Notes: generated by a model not told the origin, from the sequence alone. A DNA stretch of 63,257 nt from Parafrankia sp. EUN1f (GCF_000177675.1 NZ_ADGX01000044.1:1-63257), one strand, 5' to 3'. Counted from the stretch's first letter, positions 21,376 through 33,024 are shown. Numbers and translations are program-made.

Positions 21376-21447
21376 GTTCCGACCAGCTCTGCCGTTCCGA
21401 CCAGCTCTGCCGTTTCGACCAGCTCTGCCGTTTCGACCAGCTCTGCC
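21376..21447 (+). repeat. Four 18-bp tandem repeats before ilvB
   Basis: Four consecutive copies of GTT(C/T)CGACCAGCTCTGCC lie between the attenuator terminator and the ilvB ribosome site. Copies 1-2 have GTTCC and copies 3-4 GTTTC. They are transcribed only when the attenuator is read through. No function is recognised. Confidence 0.9.
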
Positions 21448-21471
21448 GGCCCCGTCAAGGAAGACGACCAG

Positions 21472-23268
21472 ATGACCAGAGAGACTCCACAGATCACCGG
21501 CGCGCAATCGCTCGTCCACTCGCTTGAGGCGGTCGGTGCCGAGGTGGTCTTCGGTATTCCGGGCGGGGCGATCCTGCCCGCCTATGACCCGCTGTTCGAC
21601 TCCACCCGGGTCCGTCACGTGCTGGTCCGGCACGAGCAGGGTGCCGGGCACGCCGCCGAGGGCTACGCGCAGGCCACGGGGCGTGTCGGGGTCTGCATGG
21701 CGACGTCCGGGCCGGGCGCGACGAACCTGGTGACCCCCATCGCGGACGCCTACATGGACTCGGTGCCCATCGTCGCGATCACCGGCCAGGTGCCCAGCGC
21801 GGCGATCGGCACCGACGCCTTCCAGGAAGCCGACATCTGCGGCATCACGCTGCCGGTCACCAAGCACAACTTCCTGGTCCACTCGGCGGACGACATTCCG
21901 CGCACGATCGCCGAGGCGTTCCACATCGCCTCGACCGGCCGGCCGGGCCCGGTGCTCGTCGACCTGCCGAAGGACATCCTGCAGGGGCTCACCTCGGTGC
22001 TGCCGCACGAGGTCTGGCCGCCGGCGCTGGAGCTGCCCGGATACCGTCCGGTCACCCGGCCGCATGCCAAGCAGGTCCGTGAGGCGGCGAAGATGATCAG
22101 CGCCGCCCGCCGCCCGGTGCTCTATGTCGGCGGTGGAGTGCTCAAGGCCCGGGCGGCCGCCGAGCTGCGGGTCCTCGCCGAGCTCACCGGCATCCCGGTG
22201 GTCACCACGCTGATGGCTCGTGGCGCGTTCCCCGACTCGCACCCGCAGCATCTGGGCATGCCCGGCATGCACGGGTCGGTCGCGGCGGTCACGGCGATGC
22301 AGAAGTCGGACCTGTTGATCACCCTCGGGGCCCGCTTCGATGACCGGGTGACCGGGCGGCTGGCGTCGTTCGCGCCGGGGGCCGCGATCATCCACGCCGA
22401 CATCGACCCGGCCGAGATCGGCAAGAACCGGGTCGCCGACGTGCCGATCGTGGGCGACTGCCGGGAGGTGATCGCCGACCTCACCGTCGCTCTGCAGGCC
22501 GAGCCGCGCCCCGACCTGGAAGCGTGGTGGCACGCGCTGAACCGCTGGCGGGAGACCTACCCGGTTGGTTACGACCTGCCGGCGGACGGCTCCGTCGCCC
22601 CGCAGCAGGTCATCGAGCGGATCGGTCAGATCGCCGGCCCGCAGACGGTCTTCGCGGCCGGCGTCGGGCAGCACCAGATGTGGGCGGCCCAGTTCATCTC
22701 CTACGAGCACCCGTACACCTGGCTCAACTCCGGCGGCGCCGGGACGATGGGGTACGCGGTGCCGGCGGCGATGGGCGCGAAGGTCGGCCGGCCGGACGCG
22801 ACCGTGTGGGCGATCGACGGTGACGGCTGCTTCCAGATGACCAACCAGGAGCTGGCGACCTGCGCCCTGGAAGGCATCCCGATCAAGGTCGCCGTCATCA
22901 ACAACGGCTCGCTGGGCATGGTGCGCCAGTGGCAGACGCTGTTCTACGACCAGCGGTACTCCAACACCGACCTGGGCACCCACCCGGCCTCGGCGCGGAC
23001 CGGGGTGACCCGCGTTCCGGACTTCGTGCGCCTGGCGGAGGCGCTCGGCTGCGTCGGCCTGCGCTGCGAGTCCCCGGAGGACATCGACGCGACCATCGAG
23101 AAGGCGATGAGCATCAACGATGCTCCCGTTGTGGTCGACTTCGTGGTCCATCCGGACGCCATGGTGTGGCCGATGGTGGCCGCGGGCGCCAGCAACGACG
23201 AGATCCAGGTCGCCCGCGACCTGGCTCCCGACTTCGACTACTCCGGCGACGCGGAGGTCAACCTGTGA
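21472..23268 (+). CDS. ilvB: Acetolactate synthase large subunit
   Basis: A thiamine-diphosphate and FAD enzyme catalysing the first common step of Val/Leu/Ile synthesis (598 aa). Visible features: [13 protein letters not shown] near the start, the catalytic-glutamate block [14 protein letters not shown], the central FAD domain, and the ThDP motif GDGCFQM ... [14 protein letters not shown] 21472 has AAGGAAG 8 bases upstream. Its stop overlaps the ilvN start. Expression is probably controlled by the leader-peptide attenuator at 21244-21346. Confidence 0.97.
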   Translation: MTRETPQITGAQSLVHSLEAVGAEVVFGIPGGAILPAYDPLFDSTRVRHVLVRHEQGAGHAAEGYAQATGRVGVCMATSGPGATNLVTPIADAYMDSVPIVAITGQVPSAAIGTDAFQEADICGITLPVTKHNFLVHSADDIPRTIAEAFHIASTGRPGPVLVDLPKDILQGLTSVLPHEVWPPALELPGYRPVTRPHAKQVREAAKMISAARRPVLYVGGGVLKARAAAELRVLAELTGIPVVTTLMARGAFPDSHPQHLGMPGMHGSVAAVTAMQKSDLLITLGARFDDRVTGRLASFAPGAAIIHADIDPAEIGKNRVADVPIVGDCREVIADLTVALQAEPRPDLEAWWHALNRWRETYPVGYDLPADGSVAPQQVIERIGQIAGPQTVFAAGVGQHQMWAAQFISYEHPYTWLNSGGAGTMGYAVPAAMGAKVGRPDATVWAIDGDGCFQMTNQELATCALEGIPIKVAVINNGSLGMVRQWQTLFYDQRYSNTDLGTHPASARTGVTRVPDFVRLAEALGCVGLRCESPEDIDATIEKAMSINDAPVVVDFVVHPDAMVWPMVAAGASNDEIQVARDLAPDFDYSGDAEVNL

Positions 23269-23789
23269 CCCGGCACACCCTTTCGGTTCTCGTCGAGAAC
23301 AAGCCTGGCGTCCTCGCCCGGGTGTCGGGCCTGTTCTCCCGGCGGGGCTTCAACATCGAGTCGCTCGCCGTCGGGCCCACCGAGCACCCGGACGTCTCCC
23401 GGATGACGATCGTCGTCGCGGTCGAGGACCTGCCGCTGGAGCAGGTGACCAAGCAGCTCAACAAGCTGGTCAACGTGCTGAAGATCGTCGAGATGGACAC
23501 GAGCGTCTCGGTCCAGCGCGAGCTGATGCTGGTCAAGGTGCGGGCCGACCTCACGGTCCGTTCCCAGGTGCTGGAGACCGTCCAGCTCTTCCGGGCGAAG
23601 GTCGTGGACGTCGCCCAGGACGCGGTGACGATCGAGGCCACCGGCACCCGTGACAAGCTGGACGCGCTCATCCGCATGCTCGAACCCTTCGGGATCCGCG
23701 AGCTGGTCCAGTCCGGCATGGTCGCTCTCGGCCGCGGCTCACGGTCGATCACCGACCGCAGCCTGCGTGCGGTCGAGCGCTCGGCCTGA
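23265..23789 (+). CDS. ilvN: Acetolactate synthase small (regulatory) subunit
   Basis: A 174-residue regulatory partner of IlvB conferring valine feedback. It has an N-terminal ACT domain ([21 protein letters not shown], then NIESLAVG) and the C-terminal ALS small-subunit domain ending [17 protein letters not shown]. The GTG overlaps the ilvB stop (GTGA), with GGAGG 7 bases upstream, so translation is coupled. Confidence 0.97.
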   Translation: MTRHTLSVLVENKPGVLARVSGLFSRRGFNIESLAVGPTEHPDVSRMTIVVAVEDLPLEQVTKQLNKLVNVLKIVEMDTSVSVQRELMLVKVRADLTVRSQVLETVQLFRAKVVDVAQDAVTIEATGTRDKLDALIRMLEPFGIRELVQSGMVALGRGSRSITDRSLRAVERSA

Positions 23790-23885
23790 CGAGCATCCCC
23801 TTTGTTTCCACCAGCAGTGCCAGCAGTGCCAGCAGTGCCCACCAGCAGTGCCCACCAGTAATTCCCACTAGGAGATTCACCAACG

Positions 23886-24881
23886 ATGGTCGAGATCTAC
23901 TACGACGACGACGCGAACCTCGCGAACCTGGCTGACCGCAAGGTCGCCGTGATCGGTTACGGCAGCCAGGGGCACGCGCACGCGCTGAACCTGCGCGACA
24001 GCGGGGTCGACGTCCGCGTCGGCCTGCCGGAGACGAGCACCAGCCGGGCCAAGGCCGAGGAGCAGGGCCTGCGGGTGGTGACCCCGGCGGAGGCCTCCGC
24101 CGAGGCCGACATCATCATGATCCTGACGCCCGACACGACGCACCGCAAGATCTACGCCGAGTCGATCGCGCCGAATCTGACGCCGGGCAAGGCGCTCGCC
24201 TTCGGGCACGGCTTCAACATCCGCTACGGCCTCATCGAGCCGCCGGCCGGCGTGGACGTCTTCATGGTGGCGCCCAAGGGCCCGGGCCACCTGGTCCGTC
24301 GGGTGTTCACCGAGGGCAAGGGCGTGCCGTGCCTCGTCGCCGTCGAGTCGGACGCCTCCGGCAAGGCGCTCGACATCGCGCTCGCCTACGCCAAGGGCAT
24401 CGGTGGCACCCGGGCCGGCGCGCTGCGCACGACGTTCACCGAGGAGACCGAGACCGACCTGTTCGGCGAGCAGGCGGTGCTGTGCGGCGGTGCCAGCGCG
24501 CTGGTGCAGGCCGGCTTCGAGACGCTGGTCGAGGCCGGGTACACCCCCGAGGTCGCCTACTTCGAGTGCCTGCACGAGCTCAAGCTGATCGTCGACCTCA
24601 TGTACGAGGGCGGCATCACCCAGATGCGCTACTCGATCTCCGACACCGCCGAGTACGGCGACGTCACCCGTGGCCCGCGTGTGGTCACTCCGGCGGTCAA
24701 GGCGGAGATGCGCAAGATCCTCGGCGAGATCCAGGACGGGACGTTCGCCCGCGAGTGGGTCGCGGAGGACGACGCGGGTCGCCCGACCTTCACCAAACTG
24801 GTCGAGGAGGGCAAGCAGCACCCGATCGAGCAGGTCGGCGGCAAGCTGCGGCCGATGATGTCCTGGATCGCGAAGGACTGA
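23886..24881 (+). CDS. ilvC: Ketol-acid reductoisomerase (class I)
   Basis: An NADPH-dependent enzyme converting acetolactate or acetohydroxybutyrate to the dihydroxy acid. The Rossmann motif is [17 protein letters not shown]. Acidic Mg2+ ligands lie in [14 protein letters not shown] and the C-terminal [17 protein letters not shown]. Length 331 aa is the short class I form. The TAGGAG ribosome site is close to the ATG. The 95-base gap after ilvN contains several CAGCAGTGCC units in tandem (about 23811-23856). Confidence 0.97.
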   Translation: MVEIYYDDDANLANLADRKVAVIGYGSQGHAHALNLRDSGVDVRVGLPETSTSRAKAEEQGLRVVTPAEASAEADIIMILTPDTTHRKIYAESIAPNLTPGKALAFGHGFNIRYGLIEPPAGVDVFMVAPKGPGHLVRRVFTEGKGVPCLVAVESDASGKALDIALAYAKGIGGTRAGALRTTFTEETETDLFGEQAVLCGGASALVQAGFETLVEAGYTPEVAYFECLHELKLIVDLMYEGGITQMRYSISDTAEYGDVTRGPRVVTPAVKAEMRKILGEIQDGTFAREWVAEDDAGRPTFTKLVEEGKQHPIEQVGGKLRPMMSWIAKD

Positions 24882-24893
24882 CGCGGTGGGCCG

Positions 24894-24918
24894 GGCCGGG
24901 TGGCACTGCCGCCCGGCC
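24894..24918 (+). terminator. Hairpin after ilvC
   Basis: GGCCGGGTGGC (24894-24904) pairs with GCCGCCCGGCC (24908-24918) around ACT, 13 bases past the ilvC stop. No U-tract follows, so it may be a stabilising or weak terminator hairpin of the GC-rich actinobacterial type. Confidence 0.5.
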
Positions 24919-25159
24919 GTGCCCGGCGTGTCAGGTCGTGCCCGGCTGTGCCCGGCTGTGATCCCTCGGTGGTGAGAGCGGGCACACCGCCGTGGGCAAC
25001 CGATCGCGCTGAGCGTCCTCTGTAGGCTGTAGGCGCACCGTAAAGCCCACCTGATTCGACACCGTCGTCGTCCGCCCGGGCAGCGGCGCAGCACGGCCTG
25101 GTGCCGCTGCGTCCTTCTCACTGGTGGCCGGCGACGAGCTGCGCTACTAGGAGCAGACC

Positions 25160-26749
25160 GTGCCCGTCGTACTCGTCGCCGAGGAGCTCTCACCGGCCGG
25201 GCTGGAGGTCCTCTCTGGGGACTTCGAGATCCGCCACGTGGACGGGGCCGACCGATCCGCGCTGTTGCCGGCGCTGGCGGACGTGGACGCGGTCCTCATC
25301 CGTTCGGCAACGAAGATCGACGCGGAGGCGCTCGCCGCCGCGCCGCGGCTGAAGGTCGTGGCCCGGGCCGGGATCGGGCTCGACAACGTCGACGTGCCGG
25401 CCGCCACCAGCCGGGGCGTCATGGTGGTGAACGCACCGCAGTCGAACATCGTCAGCGCCGCCGAGCACGCGGTCGCCCTGCTGTTGTCCGTGGCCCGTCG
25501 GGTGCCGGCCGCGCATGGCGCGCTCGTCGGCGGCGAGTGGAAGCGGTCGAAGTACGTCGGCGTGGAGCTGACCGAGAAGACCGCCGGCGTCGTGGGGCTC
25601 GGCCGCATCGGCGTCCTGGTCGCGCAGCGCCTCGCCGCGTTCGGGATGGACATCGTCGCCTACGACCCCTACGTGTCGGTGGCCCGGGCCTCCCAGCTGG
25701 GCGTCCGCCTGGTCGACCTGGACGAGCTCCTCGCCGTCAGTGATGTGATCACCATTCACCTCCCCAAGACGCCCGAGACGCTGGGGCTGATCGGCGCCGA
25801 GCAGCTCGCGCGGGTCAAGCCCGGTGTGATCATCGTGAACGCCGCGCGTGGTGGCCTGGTCGACGAGGCCGCGCTGGCCGAGGCCGTCAGTTCCGGCCGG
25901 GTCGGTGGCGCCGGGCTCGACGTGTACGTCAAGGAGCCGACCACCTCCTCGCCGCTGTTCGGCCTGGAGAACGTGGTCGTCACCCCGCATCTCGGCGCCT
26001 CGACCCAGGAGGCGCAGGACAAGGCGGGCCTCGCGGTGGCGAAGTCGGTGCGCCTGGCGCTGAGCGGCGAGTTCGTTCCCGACGCGGTCAACGTGCAGGC
26101 CGGCGGGGTCGTCGCCGAGGACGTGCGGCCCGGCCTGCCGCTCGCCGAGAAGCTGGGCCAGCTCTTCTCCGGCCTGGCCGGGGGTGTCGCCGCGGCGATC
26201 ACGGTCGAGGTGCGGGGCGAGGTCGCCGTGCATGACGTCTCGGTGCTGCAGCTGGCCGTCCTCAAGGGTGTCTTCACCGACATCGTCGAGGAGCAGGTCA
26301 CCTATGTGAACGCGCCACTGATCGCCAAGGAGCGCGGGGTCGAGGTCGGGCTGGAGACCTCCGAGGAGAGCCCGGACTACCGCAACCTCGTGACGGTGCG
26401 CGGAGCGCTGCCCGACGGCACCGCCGTCTCGGTCAGCGGCACCCTGGTCGGGTCGCGGCAGGTCGAGAAGATCACCGCGATCGACGGGTTCGAGGTGGAC
26501 CTCCGGCCCGAGAACCACCTGGCCTTCTTCCGTTACGAGGATCGCCCGGGGATTGTCGGTGCCGTCGGCGCACTGCTCGGCGAGGCCCATATCAACATTG
26601 CCAACGCGCAGGTCAGCCGTCTGAGCGCCGGCGGTGAGGCGCTCATGTCCCTGTCCCTGGACGACGCGGTGGCGCCGGACATCCTGACCGAGATCGCGAA
26701 GATCATCGGCGCGTCCTACGCGCGGGCGGTCAGCATCTCCACCGACTGA
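25160..26749 (+). CDS. serA: D-3-phosphoglycerate dehydrogenase
   Basis: First step of serine synthesis: NAD+-dependent oxidation of 3-phosphoglycerate. 529 aa is the long type with an extra intervening domain and a C-terminal ACT domain (about residues 455-529, FRYEDRPGIVGAVGALLG). The NAD motif is GLGRIG; catalytic Arg is in NAARGGLVDE and His in TPHLGAST. The GTG has AGGAG 6 bases upstream. The 5' leader holds a TAGGCT -10 candidate (25023-25028) and a GCAGCGGC/GCCGCTGC stem at 25080-25110. Serine feedback through ACT/ASB domains is known for this type. Confidence 0.96.
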   Translation: MPVVLVAEELSPAGLEVLSGDFEIRHVDGADRSALLPALADVDAVLIRSATKIDAEALAAAPRLKVVARAGIGLDNVDVPAATSRGVMVVNAPQSNIVSAAEHAVALLLSVARRVPAAHGALVGGEWKRSKYVGVELTEKTAGVVGLGRIGVLVAQRLAAFGMDIVAYDPYVSVARASQLGVRLVDLDELLAVSDVITIHLPKTPETLGLIGAEQLARVKPGVIIVNAARGGLVDEAALAEAVSSGRVGGAGLDVYVKEPTTSSPLFGLENVVVTPHLGASTQEAQDKAGLAVAKSVRLALSGEFVPDAVNVQAGGVVAEDVRPGLPLAEKLGQLFSGLAGGVAAAITVEVRGEVAVHDVSVLQLAVLKGVFTDIVEEQVTYVNAPLIAKERGVEVGLETSEESPDYRNLVTVRGALPDGTAVSVSGTLVGSRQVEKITAIDGFEVDLRPENHLAFFRYEDRPGIVGAVGALLGEAHINIANAQVSRLSAGGEALMSLSLDDAVAPDILTEIAKIIGASYARAVSISTD

Positions 26750-26859
26750 CCCAGGTCAAAGGGGTTTTTTCGCGACGCCTCGGTGTGACTCGACCTGATC
26801 CGGCTGATCGTTAGGCAGAAGTGACGCCCGAGGCGCTTGCCGGCGTTACCGTGACACAC

Positions 26860-27729
26860 ATGGCGCCACGGCACCCGGATCCGTTCGAGGGCGTGCGGCT
26901 TGACGAGCGCTTTGTGCGGTCCGCACGCTTCCTGGAACCCTCGGCGATGGAGCGTGCGGGCCGGTTTCCACCTGCCGGCGGGGCGCGGTGCACGGTCGTG
27001 CCGGCGCCCCGCGGCCTGCACGGGCTGGTCTTCCGGCTCTTTGTCGCCCCGCCGCGTCCGGCGCCGCGGGCGAGGCGCCTCACCTGGGTACTGGCCGTGC
27101 TCACCCTCGCGCTCGGGATGATCAGCCTCACCTTCATAGCGCTGCGCCAGACGGCGCGCAGCGTTCCGGTCGCGACCTTGCCGCAGCCAGCCTCGGGGAT
27201 CAGCGCCACCAGCAGCACGCTTGCCTCGCGAGGGGCCGGCGGTGAGGTCGCCACCACCGCGACCAGGTTCACGACCGGCCCGTCATCGCTGGCAGGGAAC
27301 GGGGCGGCGGCGGGCCTGGCTGCCGCCGCTTCACAGGGCTTCGACCTCACGCCGGCCCTGTTCGCCGGGCTGCGGGCGGGGGACTGCCTGGCCTGGCCGG
27401 CCGCGCCGGCGACCAGGCTGGCCCCGGTGCCGGTGGACTGTTCCCAACCTCACATCGACGAGATCACGAAGGTCGTGGACCGGGCTGGAGGCTACGCCTC
27501 CTGGCCCGGCACGGACGTGCTCAGCGCATCCGCGACGGACCTCTGCGGCGGTTCCCTGCTGGCGTCCGCGGGTGCCTTCGACGTGGCTTCGAGCGGGGTC
27601 GTCGCGACGGTGTGGCCGGACCAGGCCAGCTGGGAAGGCGGCGTGCACGGGCTCGCCTGCACGATCCGCTCGCAGGACCTGACTCCCCGGTCCGGGCGCC
27701 TGGTGATCCCTGCACCCGTTCAGGGCTGA
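26860..27729 (+). CDS. Membrane protein with septum-formation-like domain
   Basis: A 289-residue protein with a cytoplasmic N-terminus, one membrane helix (TWVLAVLTLALGMISLTFIAL, about residues 76-97), a Ser/Thr/Ala-rich linker and an outer domain. GDCLAWP ... VPVDCSQPHIDEI and LCGGS resemble the Septum_form family of actinobacteria, with paired cysteines. ATG 26860 is 8 bases after TACCGT (26847-26852), consistent with a leaderless mRNA; GTG 26821 is an alternative. The role is not established. Confidence 0.65.
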   Translation: MAPRHPDPFEGVRLDERFVRSARFLEPSAMERAGRFPPAGGARCTVVPAPRGLHGLVFRLFVAPPRPAPRARRLTWVLAVLTLALGMISLTFIALRQTARSVPVATLPQPASGISATSSTLASRGAGGEVATTATRFTTGPSSLAGNGAAAGLAAAASQGFDLTPALFAGLRAGDCLAWPAAPATRLAPVPVDCSQPHIDEITKVVDRAGGYASWPGTDVLSASATDLCGGSLLASAGAFDVASSGVVATVWPDQASWEGGVHGLACTIRSQDLTPRSGRLVIPAPVQG

Positions 27730-27863
27730 CAGCTATCCAGGGCTGACAGCCGTCCGGAGCCGACGGCCGGCCGTCCGGAGCTGACATTCGGATCTGACAT
27801 TCGATGTTCTGGGTGGTGGCGTGGGCGACGGTGTGCGGCGGGTCGGGTTCGCCGGCCGTCGGG

Positions 27864-27869
27864 TAGGCT
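27864..27869 (+). promoter_or_regulatory. -10 element of the leuA leader
   Basis: TAGGCT lies 10 bases before the leader-peptide ATG at 27879, so the transcript would begin on or next to that ATG (leaderless leader peptide). No clear -35 element is seen. Confidence 0.5.
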
Positions 27870-27878
27870 GACTAGGCG

Positions 27879-27920
27879 ATGCGTGCGCTGCTTCTTCTTA
27901 GGTGCCGCGGCGGGGCCTGA
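27879..27920 (+). CDS. leuA leader peptide
   Basis: ATG CGT GCG CTG CTT CTT CTT AGG encodes a 13-residue peptide, MRALLLLRCRGGA, with four consecutive Leu codons, three of them the rare-in-this-genome CTT. It lies 150 bases before leuA. Between them are competing stems such as TCAGCGC (28009-28015) with GCGCTGA (28030-28036), and CTCAG...CTGAG nested around it. A Leu-rich leader before leuA is a known actinobacterial attenuator arrangement. No terminator with a U-tract is visible, so the readout may be antitermination through other structure, or translational. Confidence 0.75.
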   Translation: MRALLLLRCRGGA

Positions 27921-29795
<1,875 letters not shown>

Positions 29796-29798
29796 GGT

Positions 29799-29839
29799 GG
29801 CGTGGGCCCGGTGGCGCGGCCTGCCACCGGGCCCACGCC
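29799..29839. terminator. Bidirectional terminator between leuA and the DUF1059 gene
   Basis: GGCGTGGGCCCGGTGGC (29799-29815) is exactly complementary to 29823-29839 around a 7-base loop, giving a perfect 17-bp stem 3 bases after the leuA stop. It lies between convergent genes and probably serves both. No long U-tract is seen. Confidence 0.75.
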
Positions 29840-29868
29840 CGCTCCAGGCGTGCCGTCAGTGCGTGCCG

Positions 29869-30072
29869 TCAGTCGTTGTGCGCGTTGAGCGCGGTGGGCT
29901 CGACGTCGCGGATGCCGCGCCGGACCAGCTCGGTGAGCTGCAGCGGCACGTCGGTCATCCCGTGGTCGACCCGGGCGTGCGTGTCGACGGAGGCGATGAT
30001 CTCGTCCTCGCTGGGCGCGACCAGGCGGGTCTCACAGTCGTGGATGATCGCCCCGCAGTAGAACTCCTTCAT
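29869..30072 (-). CDS. DUF1059 family protein
   Basis: A 67-residue protein starting MKEFYCGAIIHDCETRL with SEDEIIASVDTHARVDHGM. This is the DUF1059 pattern, with two conserved cysteines and an HGM motif. Function unknown; the two Cys and His could bind a metal (inference). The ATG 30072 is immediately preceded by an in-frame GTG, and the ribosome site is weak. It lies about 100 bases downstream of the EAL gene on the same strand and may be co-transcribed with it. Confidence 0.8.
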   Translation of the reverse strand: MKEFYCGAIIHDCETRLVAPSEDEIIASVDTHARVDHGMTDVPLQLTELVRRGIRDVEPTALNAHND

Positions 30073-30173
30073 CACCGGGGGGCGCCCCAGTGTGATCTCT
30101 CGGACCCGGGTGCCGGGATCACCCACGGGGCGCGGGGCGATCAGGGCCTGCGCGGTCCAGAACCGGTTCCGCC

Positions 30174-31475
30174 TCATACCGCCGACAGCTCCGCGAGACG
30201 CAACATCAGGCGCTCCATCCGTACCAGGCCGAGGGGTCGTCCCATTTCGGTCACGATTATCACCGGGTCGAACCGACGCCCCTTCGGGCGGGTCATGGCT
30301 CGGCGCGCCACCTCGGTCACGGGCTCGTCCGGCCGGGCGAACAGCGAGGTGGGAATCCTGCGGGGTGCCTGAGCTCCAGCGCCTCCAGCTGCGCCGGCGC
30401 CTCCGGCGGCCCCGGCGCCTCCGGCAAGTTGCAGCGCAACGGGCCGGCACCGGTTGCTGACGATGATGGTCGTCTCCCCGGCCCCGTCGCGGTCGCCGTT
30501 GCTGTCGCCGTCACGGTCGCTGTCGCCGGAGGGCTGCCGCGCGGCGCCGGTTTCCGTAGCCGAAGCCGGGGACTCCGGCGCGTCCGCCAGGTCGAGCATG
30601 CAGGGCGGGCACGCCGCGTCGCGGGCGCACTGCCCGTGATCACCGGTGGACACCCGGGCCGGCTCCATCAGGCTGACGATGTGCGCGGAACGGTCGGTAT
30701 GCGCGGCCATGGTCTGGATCCGTCTGGCCACCGAGGGGTCGAGGAACTGCCAGTGGGCTGACGGACGTCCGAGGAGAAAGCCCTGTGCCAGCGGGACGCC
30801 CAGGGCGACGAGCATGGTGAGCTCCTCCACCCGTTCGATGCCTTCGGCGATCACCCAGCCGTTGAGGCGGCTGGCGAACCCGCCGACCAGCTCGGTCAGC
30901 GCGATCTTCACCTGGTCGTCATCTATGTGGGTTACGAGCGATCTGTCCAGTTTTACGAAATCCGGGCGGATGTAGGTGAGCTGGCGCAGCCCCGCGTAAC
31001 CCGAGCCGACATCGTCCATCGCAATGAAGGCACCTCTGTCGCGGAGCTCCTGTGATGTCGCGGCCAGGGCCGAGGAGCAGTCGATGGCCACCGCCTCGTT
31101 CAGCTCGAGAACCAGCCGGGAAAGATCGGCTGTCCGCCAGACGGACTCGACCTCCGGGCTGGAAAGGAGATGCGGGAAGACGTTGACGGCGAGAAAACAA
31201 CGATCCGGAAGGTGATCCCGTGCGGCGATCGCCTTGCGCAGCACCCGCGCCTCCACCTCGGCGGCGACACCGAGACGATCAGCCTCGGCGAAGACGAGGT
31301 CCGGGGCGTTGCGTGGGTCGTCGCCGAAGCGGGCCAGTGCTTCGTAGCCGGCTGTCAGGCCCAGCCGGAGGTCCACAATTGGCTGGAAGACAAGGCTCGG
31401 TGCGTCCGGGTCGGCCAGGATCCGGTCGATGTCGGGACGGGCCGGTGGTCCCACGGCGGGCTGGAGCTTTGCCAC
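30174..31475 (-). CDS. EAL domain protein with C-terminal half-CBS-like region
   Basis: 433 residues. The EAL c-di-GMP phosphodiesterase signature is well kept: FQPIVDL, GYEALARF, NVFPHLL, DDVGSGYAGLRQL, KLDRSLV and AEGIER. After it comes a linker with a Cys cluster (CARDAACPPC) and Gly/Asp-rich repeats. The C-terminus, DPVIIVTEMGRPLGLVRMERL, resembles one CBS motif. There is no membrane segment and no GGDEF domain. GTG 31475 has GGGAGAGG about 9 bases upstream on the minus strand; ATGs up to 31625 are in frame but lack a ribosome site. Confidence 0.85.
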   Translation of the reverse strand: MAKLQPAVGPPARPDIDRILADPDAPSLVFQPIVDLRLGLTAGYEALARFGDDPRNAPDLVFAEADRLGVAAEVEARVLRKAIAARDHLPDRCFLAVNVFPHLLSSPEVESVWRTADLSRLVLELNEAVAIDCSSALAATSQELRDRGAFIAMDDVGSGYAGLRQLTYIRPDFVKLDRSLVTHIDDDQVKIALTELVGGFASRLNGWVIAEGIERVEELTMLVALGVPLAQGFLLGRPSAHWQFLDPSVARRIQTMAAHTDRSAHIVSLMEPARVSTGDHGQCARDAACPPCMLDLADAPESPASATETGAARQPSGDSDRDGDSNGDRDGAGETTIIVSNRCRPVALQLAGGAGAAGGAGAAGGAGAQAPRRIPTSLFARPDEPVTEVARRAMTRPKGRRFDPVIIVTEMGRPLGLVRMERLMLRLAELSAV

Positions 31476-31995
31476 CGCCGAGACCTCTCCCACCCCGCCG
31501 TGGCCTCCTCGACTCGCGGATCCGCGGCCCGTCGGCCGGCCGGTGTCCGCCGAACGCCCGCTGGTCAGGCGCTGAGGAACCATGCGTCGTGCACCCCCTC
31601 GTATCCCCGCACGTCGCATCAGCAAAGTTGTTTATTTCGTACCACTTTTACGGCGGGATCGGCATGCTGTCTACGTGGAGTTGTGGTGCTGTGCGTGGGT
31701 GTGGTCCGAACTTTGTCCGTTGTGCATTTTTCGAAGTCAACGCGATTGTGTTCCGGTTGATATGCGCAGGGTCGGCCGGTGCTTCGTTTGGATCGACTGA
31801 TCGGCACGCGAATGCAGCGCACTCGTTGAACGGAATGCCGGGCTGACCCGACTGCCACCACGGGCCGTGGTCGGCGAGCACGATCGGCCGGTGGAGCGGC
31901 CCGCCGAAGCGCTGCATGCAGGTCCTCTCACGGAGGGTGGCGGAGGGGTCGGTCCAGCCGAGTGGGTCCGTGGGGGCCGACTACAGTCAGGCCTC
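31476..31995. other. Divergent intergenic region with an AT-rich core
   Basis: This region separates the EAL gene (leftwards) from leuB (rightwards). About 31610-31850 is conspicuously A/T-richer than its surroundings (runs such as GTTTATTTCG and GCATTTTTCG). No gene is convincing there. It is a likely site for regulator binding or a small foreign remnant. The leuB -10 candidate TACAGT is at 31982-31987. Confidence 0.6.
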
Positions 31996-33024
31996 ATGAG
32001 GCTTGCGGTCATAGGTGGCGACGGGATTGGTCCGGAAGTGGTGGCGGAGGGGCTGCGTGTACTGCGCGCGGTCTACCCCAAGGTCGAGACGACCGACTAC
32101 GAGCTGGGTGCCCAGCGGTGGCACCGGACCGGCGAGACCCTGCCCGACAGCGTGCTCGCCGAGCTGCGCGGCCATGACGCGATCCTGCTGGGCGCCGTAG
32201 GGGACCCGGGCGTGCCGAGTGGTGTTCTCGAGCGTGGGCTGCTGCTGCGCCTGCGGTTCGAGCTCGATCACCACGTCAACCTTCGTCCGGTGCGGCTCTA
32301 CCCGGGCGTGACCACGCCGCTCGCCGGTGACCCCACCATCGACATGATCGTGGTCCGGGAGGGGACGGAGGGGCCCTACGCCGGTGCCGGTGGAACGCTG
32401 CGTCGCGGCACGCCGCACGAGGTGGCGACCGAGGAAAGCCTGAACACGAGGTTCGGCGTCGAGCGGGTCGTCCGGGACGCCTTCGCGCGGGCGAGCCGGC
32501 GGCCGCGCGCGCATCTGACCCTGGTGCACAAGACCAACGTCCTCACCAAGTCCGGTGATCTCTGGGCCCGCACGGTGGCCGACGTCGGCGCGGAGTTCCC
32601 CGGCGTCACCGTCGATTACCAGCATGTCGACGCGGCGTCGATGTTCTTCGTGACCAACCCCGGGCGGTTCGACGTCGTGGTCACCGACAACATGTTCGGC
32701 GACATCCTGACCGACATCGGCGCCGCGATCACGGGCGGCATCGGGCTGGCCGCGAGCGGGAACCTGGACCCGTCGGGTGCGAACCCGAGCATGTTCGAGC
32801 CGGTGCACGGCAGTGCGCCGGACATCGCCGGCCAGGGCCTGGCCGACCCGACCGCGACCGTGGCCTCGGTCGCCATGCTGCTCGACCACCTCGGGCACAC
32901 CGGCGAGGCGGCACGGGTGGAGGCGGCGGTCGCCGCGTCACTCGCGGCGCGTGCCGCGTCCGACGGGGGGCGACGGTCCACCCGTGAGATCGGGGATGAC
33001 CTGGCGGCGCGCGCCGCCGGCTGA
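31996..33024 (+). CDS. leuB: 3-isopropylmalate dehydrogenase
   Basis: An NAD+-dependent oxidative decarboxylase of leucine synthesis. GGDGIGPEV opens the protein. The substrate region carries [21 protein letters not shown]. Metal aspartates are in [15 protein letters not shown], followed by [14 protein letters not shown]. 342 aa is the actinobacterial length. The ATG lies 8 bases after TACAGT with no Shine-Dalgarno, so the mRNA is probably leaderless. In-frame upstream starts from 31867 are not supported. Confidence 0.96.
   Translation: MRLAVIGGDGIGPEVVAEGLRVLRAVYPKVETTDYELGAQRWHRTGETLPDSVLAELRGHDAILLGAVGDPGVPSGVLERGLLLRLRFELDHHVNLRPVRLYPGVTTPLAGDPTIDMIVVREGTEGPYAGAGGTLRRGTPHEVATEESLNTRFGVERVVRDAFARASRRPRAHLTLVHKTNVLTKSGDLWARTVADVGAEFPGVTVDYQHVDAASMFFVTNPGRFDVVVTDNMFGDILTDIGAAITGGIGLAASGNLDPSGANPSMFEPVHGSAPDIAGQGLADPTATVASVAMLLDHLGHTGEAARVEAAVAASLAARAASDGGRRSTREIGDDLAARAAG

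Noticed and set aside
21095-21471. T-box riboswitch before ilvB
   Set aside because: No T-box sequence or specifier loop; the leader peptide plus terminator explains the region.
21346-23151. 601-codon minus-strand frame opposite ilvB
   Set aside because: Antisense to an intact ilvB; composition artefact.
26747-26770. Terminator after serA
   Set aside because: T6 is present at 26765-26770, but the possible stem (ACCC/GGGT) has only four pairs.
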